A stretch of 10,080 nucleotides of DNA, from NCBI GenBank assembly GCA_002418465.1, contig DIEE01000296.1, positions 1 through 10,080 on the forward strand, written 5' to 3'. Positions 6,245-10,080 of the stretch are shown here, piece by piece. The position numbers were made by a program, and so were the translations under genes. Numbering within the stretch: position 1 is the first letter of the stretch; the number at the start of each line of letters is the position of its first letter. A model generated the notes under the pieces. It had not been told where the DNA came from. It did no database searches and saw nothing but the letters and a program-made list of their open reading frames with translations. The stretch comes from Pseudomonas sp. UBA5782 (GTDB lineage Bacteria > Pseudomonadota > Gammaproteobacteria > Pseudomonadales > Pseudomonadaceae).

Positions 6245-6273
6245 ACGACATACCGGCGCGATGCCAGTATGCT
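6245..6273 (+). promoter_or_regulatory. Possible sigma-70 promoter for flgZ
   Basis: ACGACA and TATGCT are separated by 17 bases in the 74-base flgN-flgZ gap. Each matches its consensus hexamer at four of six positions. A perfect 12-bp palindrome, TAGGGCGCCCTA (6273-6284), covers the predicted start. This would let flgZ be expressed apart from flgAMN. Confidence 0.4.
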
Positions 6274-6303
6274 AGGGCGCCCTAAAGCCGGGAGAACGTT
6301 GGA

Positions 6304-7038
6304 GTGTCGAGCCCCTTCACCGAGGAAAATGGTCCGCAAGAGCCCAAGCTGCTGAAGGCGCCGCTGGAGATCTTCGCCAACCTGCGCCTGCTGCAGCAGA
6401 ACCACGACCCCCTCGTCGTCACCTTCGAAGGCCGTTCGCAGCGCTTCCAGAGCTTCGTCGTGCAGGTCGACCGTGAGCGCAACCTGCTGGCCCTCGACGA
6501 ACTCGTACCCAACGACGGCGAACGCTTCCTCCAGGCCGGCGAGCACTTCCACGTCGAAGGTTTCCACGAAGGCGTGCGCATCGCCTGGGATTGCGAGCAG
6601 CAGCTGTACATCGGCGAACTCGAAGGCGCGCGTGCCTACTGGGCGACGCTGCCGGAAGTGATGCTCTACCACCAGCGTCGCAGCGCCTTCCGCGCAGCGC
6701 TCAAGCTGACCCAGTTGGTCGCGATCGTGCTCGATGGCGACAAGCTGCGCGCCGGCCTGCCCGGGCAGATGCTGGATATCTCCGCCACCGGCTGCAAACT
6801 GCGCTTTGCCGGCGACCTCAGCGACCGCCTGAAACCTGGCGAAGTCTATGAGCGAATGAGGGCCGAACTACCGTTCGGCGCGGTCACCACCGCCGTCGAG
6901 GTGCGTCACCTGCGCTTCGAGGAAAAGCTCGACACGACCTTCTGCGGACTGCGCTTCTTCCGCCTCAGCGGCCTCGAGCAGCGCGCGGTGGAGCGCTTCG
7001 TCTACCAGTTGCAGCGCGAAGCCCGCCGCCTCGACTGA
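6304..7038 (+). CDS. flgZ: c-di-GMP-binding flagellar brake protein FlgZ (YcgR family, PilZ domain)
   Basis: FlgZ/YcgR proteins bind cyclic di-GMP and then act on the flagellar motor to slow or bias it, favouring surface attachment. The 244-residue protein has the YcgR N-terminal beta domain (about 20-118), then the PilZ domain. The linker carries R126-x3-R130 (RSAFR) and the PilZ core carries DISATG (158-163, D/N-x-S-x-x-G). Both parts of the c-di-GMP site are therefore intact. The C-terminal helix (LEQRAVERFVYQLQREARRL) is typical. The start is GTG 6304 (protein begins (M)SSPFTEENG), with GGAG 9 bases upstream. It follows flgN by 74 bases, may have its own promoter, and ends 18 bases from the convergent MFS gene. 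The name follows the Pseudomonas flgAMNZ convention. Confidence 0.93.
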   Translation: MSSPFTEENGPQEPKLLKAPLEIFANLRLLQQNHDPLVVTFEGRSQRFQSFVVQVDRERNLLALDELVPNDGERFLQAGEHFHVEGFHEGVRIAWDCEQQLYIGELEGARAYWATLPEVMLYHQRRSAFRAALKLTQLVAIVLDGDKLRAGLPGQMLDISATGCKLRFAGDLSDRLKPGEVYERMRAELPFGAVTTAVEVRHLRFEEKLDTTFCGLRFFRLSGLEQRAVERFVYQLQREARRLD

Positions 7039-7056
7039 CCGCCCTTCCACAGTCGC

Positions 7057-8358
7057 TCAGCCGTTCGGCGTGCTCGCCGCTGACGACCCGCCGTCACCGT
7101 TCTGCATCTGCGCCTCCACCACCTGCTCGTCGACCCGCGGATCGAGCGCCGCGGTCAGCGGTGAGCTTGCCGTGCTGTCCGGCATCGGGATGTGCTGCAG
7201 CGGCGCGTCATCGACCTGATGCAGGTTGGTCACCGCCTCCGGACGTACCCGCCAGACCAGAATCAGCGCGCAGACGCTAACGAAGGCGTACAGCATGTTG
7301 GCGCCCAGGTACTTCATAAGCACCCCGGCGAGCAACGGCCCGATGCAGGCGCCGATGCCGAAGGTGACCAGCAGCATGGCGCTCAGCGACCCCCGCCGCT
7401 CGGCCTCCACATGATCGTTGGAAAACGCCACCGCCAGCGGATAGAGGCTGAACTGCAGCAGGCTGACGACGAAGCCGAGCGGCAGCAGCACGGCCAACGG
7501 CACCTCGCCCAGCAGTGCCAGCGGCAGAGCCGCCACGCTCAGCAGCAAGGCGCAGGCGCGAATCAGCCAGGCGCGATCGCGGCGATCGGAAATCCAGCCC
7601 AGCGGCCACTGCACCAGCAGCGCGGCGAGAATGCAGCTGCCCATGAACACGCCGACCTGCTGCGTCGCCAGCCCCAGCCGGGTGGCATAGAGCGGCGCCA
7701 GGCCGTAGAACGCGCCGATCAGCAGCCCGGAGACCAGCACGGTGGTCAGCGACTGCGGCACGCGGCGGATGAAGAAGCGCGGCTCCAGCGGCGCCGGATG
7801 CAGCGCGGCAGGGTGAATCTTGCGGGTCGCCGCCACAGGCACCAGGCACAGGGAGAAACACATCGCCACCAGCATCAGCAGTTCGATGCCCAGCGTCGGA
7901 TGCACCACCAGCACCATCTGGCCAAGCACCAGGCCCAGGTACGAAGCGATCATGTAGCCGCCGAACACCCGCCCGCGCTGGCTGGCCTCGGCCTGATCGT
8001 TGAGCCAGCTCTCGATGACCGTGTACAGCGTGACCAGGGCAATGCCGTAGAGCACGCGCAGACCGAGCCACACCCATTGATCGACGATCACCACGTGGAG
8101 CAGAGCGGTACTGGCGGCGAGGGCGGCACAAAAAGCGAACGCACGGATATGCCCGACGCGGCGGATCAGCGGGGCGGCGATCCAGATACCGAGGAAGAAA
8201 CCCACGAAGTAGCCGGACATCACCAGTCCGAGCACAGCCGGGGAAAACCCTTCCGCAGAACCACGCAGAGTCAACAAAGTGTTTAGCAGACCATTGCCAA
8301 GCAGAAGCAGGGCCACTCCGCTCAGCAACGCGCTGATGGGAAGAAGCAATGACCGCAT
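7057..8358 (-). CDS. Major facilitator superfamily transporter, YcaD-like
   Basis: This is a 12-helix secondary transporter of the inner membrane; the substrate is unknown. The product is 433 residues from ATG 8358, or 436 from GTG 8367. AGGG lies 10 bases before the ATG, hence my choice. The first half has PISALLSGVALLLLGNGLLN, then SGYFVGFFLGIWIAAPLIRR and LRVLYGIALVTLYTVIESWL. The motif NDQAEASQRGRVFGGYMI resembles the E. coli YcaD group. The second half includes the MFS motif-A-like loop GWISDRRDRAWLIR. A hydrophilic C-terminal tail (about the last 45 residues, rich in Ser/Ala/Asp/Gln) is cytoplasmic and not conserved in such transporters. It is convergent with flgZ, with no hairpin in the 18-base gap. 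A SlyA-type palindrome upstream suggests MarR-family control. Confidence 0.88.
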   Translation of the reverse strand: MRSLLLPISALLSGVALLLLGNGLLNTLLTLRGSAEGFSPAVLGLVMSGYFVGFFLGIWIAAPLIRRVGHIRAFAFCAALAASTALLHVVIVDQWVWLGLRVLYGIALVTLYTVIESWLNDQAEASQRGRVFGGYMIASYLGLVLGQMVLVVHPTLGIELLMLVAMCFSLCLVPVAATRKIHPAALHPAPLEPRFFIRRVPQSLTTVLVSGLLIGAFYGLAPLYATRLGLATQQVGVFMGSCILAALLVQWPLGWISDRRDRAWLIRACALLLSVAALPLALLGEVPLAVLLPLGFVVSLLQFSLYPLAVAFSNDHVEAERRGSLSAMLLVTFGIGACIGPLLAGVLMKYLGANMLYAFVSVCALILVWRVRPEAVTNLHQVDDAPLQHIPMPDSTASSPLTAALDPRVDEQVVEAQMQNGDGGSSAASTPNG

Positions 8359-8414
8359 AGGGGGCACACCCTAACAAACTGACCCGTGATGGCAAGCACA
8401 AATCGCGCCAGTGA

Positions 8415-8426
8415 TTAGCTTGCTAA
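8415..8426 (-). promoter_or_regulatory. SlyA/MarR-type operator upstream of the MFS gene
   Basis: The minus strand reads TTAGCAAGCTAA, a perfect palindrome identical to the consensus established for Salmonella SlyA. It lies 57 bases before the MFS ATG in an AT-rich stretch. A weak promoter (TTTATC, 17 bases, TATCTT, 8428-8456) would place transcription start inside it, a repressor geometry. The operator is seen; the regulator is not in this window. Confidence 0.55.
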
Positions 8427-8459
8427 GAAGATATGTATTTGATTCTTATGGATAAATGT

Positions 8460-8743
8460 AATTCGTCGGGTTGTGGTTCAGCGCGCTTTCGGCGCATCGG
8501 GACGCTACCCGATAGGGCATGGCCATCATCGTGGCGGGCTTGGTGCGAGGTTGTGCGGCGCACGGCCCGGGCCTGTCGGCGAACGGGTTCACCCCAACGG
8601 AAGCGGCGTCGGGCCGCTCGCTTCAGCAAGGCCGCGCCTACGGGGTTGCTGTTGAACTCATGGAATGGAACGCCTTGCACTGCTTTCGTAGGGGCGAACT
8701 TGTTCGCCTTGCTGACTCGCGGGACGTTCCGTTCGGCTCGCTT
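8460..8743. repeat. Gene-free, hairpin-rich block downstream of phhB (REP/BIME-like)
   Basis: Bases 8368-8743 hold no credible gene. The first 90 bases are the MFS control region; the rest is GC-rich and full of short inverted repeats. These include ATCGGG-6-CCCGAT (8496-8513), GTGCG-1-CGCAC, the palindrome GGCCCGGGCC, AGCGGC-5-GCCGCT (8602-8618), and a GTAG-headed REP at 8688-8708. A second GTAG lies on the minus strand at 8641-8638, so the two heads face each other about 46 bases apart. Open frames here are Arg/Ala-rich GC artefacts without ribosome sites. A decayed gene cannot be excluded. Confidence 0.45.
8688..8708 (+). repeat. Pseudomonas-type REP element (GTAG head plus hairpin)
   Basis: GTAG is followed by GG and a perfect hairpin, GGCGAAC-TT-GTTCGCC (8693-8708). 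This matches the known Pseudomonas REP pattern (GTAGGAGCGAGC-TT-GCTCGC type), whose GTAG is recognised by RAYT transposases. It lies 35 bases after the phhB stop codon, a usual REP position. It may also act as a 3' end stabiliser or weak terminator; there is no T-run. Confidence 0.7.
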
Positions 8744-9097
8744 TTATCGGCCATCACGCTGGGCGAACAGCGCGTCGCAGCGCGCGGCGAGGATGAAGTC
8801 GTTGCGGTGCACGCCGGCGATCTTGTGCGTCCACCAGTTCACCCGCACCTTGCCCCATTCGACGAGCAGCGCGGGGTGGTGGTTCTCCGCTTCGGCCAGC
8901 TCGCCGACCGCATTGGCGAAGGCCAGCGCCTGCCTGAAATCAGCGAAGGCGAAGCGGCGTTCCAGTTGCCGCACGCCGTCGCGGGTTTCCAGCGACCACT
9001 GCGGAACCTGCGCGTGGAGCGCGGCGATCGTCTGTTCGTCGAGCGCCGGTGCGTCGGCGCGGCAGGCTTCGCAGCGGCTTTGGGCGAGGTCGTTCAT
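8744..9097 (-). CDS. phhB: Pterin-4a-carbinolamine dehydratase (PhhB type)
   Basis: The enzyme dehydrates 4a-hydroxytetrahydrobiopterin, recycling the pterin cofactor of phenylalanine 4-hydroxylase. The 117-residue cytosolic protein has the family's length. It begins with CEACRADAP (9-17), as I recall for Pseudomonas PhhB, then has the dehydratase core EAENHHPALL (69-78), WGKVRVNWWTH (81-91) and GVHRNDF (95-101). The catalytic histidines H73, H74 and H91 and aspartate D100 are present. It overlaps the upstream lysR gene by four bases (ATGA), and its GGAG ribosome site lies in the end of lysR, so the two are translationally coupled. phhA (the hydroxylase) is not next to it in the window, unlike the classic phhABC cluster. 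Whether another phhB copy exists elsewhere is unknown. Confidence 0.92.
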   Translation of the reverse strand: MNDLAQSRCEACRADAPALDEQTIAALHAQVPQWSLETRDGVRQLERRFAFADFRQALAFANAVGELAEAENHHPALLVEWGKVRVNWWTHKIAGVHRNDFILAARCDALFAQRDGR

Positions 9098-10032
9098 GGT
9101 TGCTCCGTAAGCTCGTCGTCTGTGGTTTCGGACAACGGCAGCAGCGGAACGTCCGGGCGCAGGGTGGCGATCAGCGCACGCACGCTGCCCGGCAGCGCAT
9201 CCAGTTCGCGTACCAGGATGCTGCGTTCGCGCATGGCCCAGGGTTCGTCAAGCTCCACCGTGGCCAGCTGCATGGTGCGGCTGTGCCGACGAGCCGCCGA
9301 CTCGGGGATGATGCCTATGCCGACGCCGGCCTCGACCATCCGGCAGATCGCCTCGAAGCTGGACATCTGGATGCGCAGCGAGAGGGTTTCGCCGAGGCGT
9401 TCGACGTGATCGCGCAAGAAGCTCAGCAGGGTGCTGCCCTCGTGCAGGCCGATGTGCTGGTAGGCCAGCGTCTGGCGCAGGGTGACGCGCCGCTCGCCCG
9501 CCAGCGGATGGCCCAGCGGCACCGCCAGCACCAGGTGGTCGGTGCTGAAGTGCAGCACCTGCAGCCCGGTCGCCTCCACCGGGCCGGCGATGATGCCGAG
9601 GTCGGCGGCGCCGTCGAGCACGCCGCGGACGATGTCGCGGCTGAGCTTTTCCTGCAGGTCCACGGTCACCGCCGGGCGTTCGGCGAGGAAGTGCGCGAGT
9701 ACCTCGGGGAGGAATTCGGTGACCGCGGTGGTGTTGGCGTAGATGCGGATGTGCCCGGCGGAATCCGCGCCGTTGCTGGCGAACTCGCTCTTCAGGTAAT
9801 CCACCTGGCGCATGATCAGCCGCGCGTGCTGCAGCAGGCGCTCGCCGGCCGGGGTCAGCTCGACGCCGCGGCTGTCGCGATAGAGCAGGCGGCTGCCGAG
9901 CTGGCCTTCGAGCGCCTTGATCCGCGCGCTGGCCGCCGCCGGCGAGAGGAACGCCCGGCGCGCGCCCTGGGTCAGGCTGGGCGATTCGGCAATGTGGATG
10001 AACAGCCGCAGGTCGGCCAGATCGAAATGCAT
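9094..10032 (-). CDS. LysR-family transcriptional regulator
   Basis: This is a DNA-binding regulator with a small-molecule-sensing domain. The 312-residue protein has the LysR winged helix-turn-helix at about 4-63: DLRLFIHIAESPSLTQGARR, then AFLSPAAASARIKALEGQLG and SRLLYRDSRGVELTPAGERL. A linker helix and a periplasmic-binding-protein-like effector domain (about 92-295) follow, with GHIRIYANTTAVTEFLPEVL, DLGIIAGPV, DHLVLAVPLGHPLA and MVEAGVGIGIIPESAARR. The ATG at 10032-10030 has GAGGAG 10 bases upstream. Its last codons overlap the phhB start, so they are expressed together. Unlike most LysR genes it shows no divergent target inside the window; a target could lie just past the right edge. 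The effector is unknown. A link to aromatic amino acid or pterin metabolism is only inferred from phhB. Confidence 0.92.
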   Translation of the reverse strand: MHFDLADLRLFIHIAESPSLTQGARRAFLSPAAASARIKALEGQLGSRLLYRDSRGVELTPAGERLLQHARLIMRQVDYLKSEFASNGADSAGHIRIYANTTAVTEFLPEVLAHFLAERPAVTVDLQEKLSRDIVRGVLDGAADLGIIAGPVEATGLQVLHFSTDHLVLAVPLGHPLAGERRVTLRQTLAYQHIGLHEGSTLLSFLRDHVERLGETLSLRIQMSSFEAICRMVEAGVGIGIIPESAARRHSRTMQLATVELDEPWAMRERSILVRELDALPGSVRALIATLRPDVPLLPLSETTDDELTEQP

Positions 10033-10055
10033 GCGAGCGTTTCTCCTCGTCAGGC

Positions 10056-10080
10056 GTAGGGCGGGTGCAATCCGCGTTGC
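10056..10080 (+). repeat. GTAG-headed REP-like element, cut by the window edge
   Basis: GTAG is followed by GG and an imperfect hairpin, GCGGGT-GCA-ATCCGC (one G:T mismatch), then GTTGC to the edge. It resembles GTAG-headed repeats common between Pseudomonas genes. It begins only 24 bases upstream of the lysR start codon, so any lysR promoter must lie within or beyond it. The right end is not visible. Confidence 0.45.

Noticed and set aside
7192..8286. Long plus-strand open frame opposite the MFS gene
   Set aside because: The translation is Gln/His/Arg-rich low-complexity, typical of the reverse strand of a hydrophobic GC-rich membrane protein gene, and it has no recognisable domain.
8580..8605. 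GGTTCACCCC pattern resembling a tRNA T-arm
   Set aside because: No complementary T-stem, acceptor stem or anticodon arm can be drawn around it.
8423..8680. Minus-strand 85-residue frame and overlapping plus-strand frames from 8433 and 8519 in the gene-free block
   Set aside because: They are Arg/Ala-rich, lack ribosome sites, and the plus-strand frames run on antisense into phhB. They are best explained by GC-rich repeats.
1..10080. CRISPR array, phage or insertion sequence, toxin-antitoxin, or other defence locus
   Set aside because: I saw no regularly spaced repeats, transposase or integrase motifs, attachment-site duplications, or defence-type genes in either strand.

Overview
The window looks like chromosomal DNA from a gamma-proteobacterium of the Pseudomonadaceae. 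The gene order flgE-flgD-flgC-flgB / cheR-cheV / flgA-flgM-flgN-flgZ is the Pseudomonas arrangement, the proteins read as Pseudomonas-type, the DNA is GC-rich, and GTAG-headed REP hairpins are present. A Stutzerimonas (P. stutzeri)-like member is my best guess; that is inference, not a database result.

Left part (1-4397, all minus strand): the 5' half of the hook gene flgE, the hook cap gene flgD and the proximal rod genes flgC and flgB form a tightly packed operon. Its start has a clear sigma-54 -24/-12 element, a consensus IHF site behind it and a 16-bp palindrome further upstream. Upstream of that lie cheR (receptor methyltransferase) and cheV (CheW-receiver coupling protein), which end in a strong inverted repeat.

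Middle part (4413-7038, plus strand): flgA (P-ring chaperone), flgM (anti-sigma-28), flgN (chaperone for the hook-filament junction proteins) and flgZ (a YcgR-type c-di-GMP flagellar brake). flgA has a near-consensus sigma-54 element only about two bases upstream of its most probable start codon. flgM has its own FliA (sigma-28) promoter. The promoters therefore follow the assembly hierarchy: sigma-54 for rod, hook and P-ring parts, sigma-28 for the late checkpoint genes. CheV/CheR set chemoreceptor adaptation and FlgZ ties motility to c-di-GMP.

Right part (7057-10080, minus strand): this is unrelated to the flagellum. It holds a YcaD-like MFS transporter with a perfect SlyA-type palindrome upstream, a gene-free block of about 375 bases rich in hairpins and REP-like elements, and a two-gene unit of a LysR regulator overlapping a phhB-type pterin-4a-carbinolamine dehydratase by 4 bases. 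Another GTAG element begins at the right edge.

I found no wholly new multi-gene system. The points worth a second look are regulatory: the flgB enhancer architecture, the nearly leaderless flgA, the hairpin across the flgM promoter, the SlyA-type operator at the MFS gene, and the REP-flanked lysR-phhB pair.
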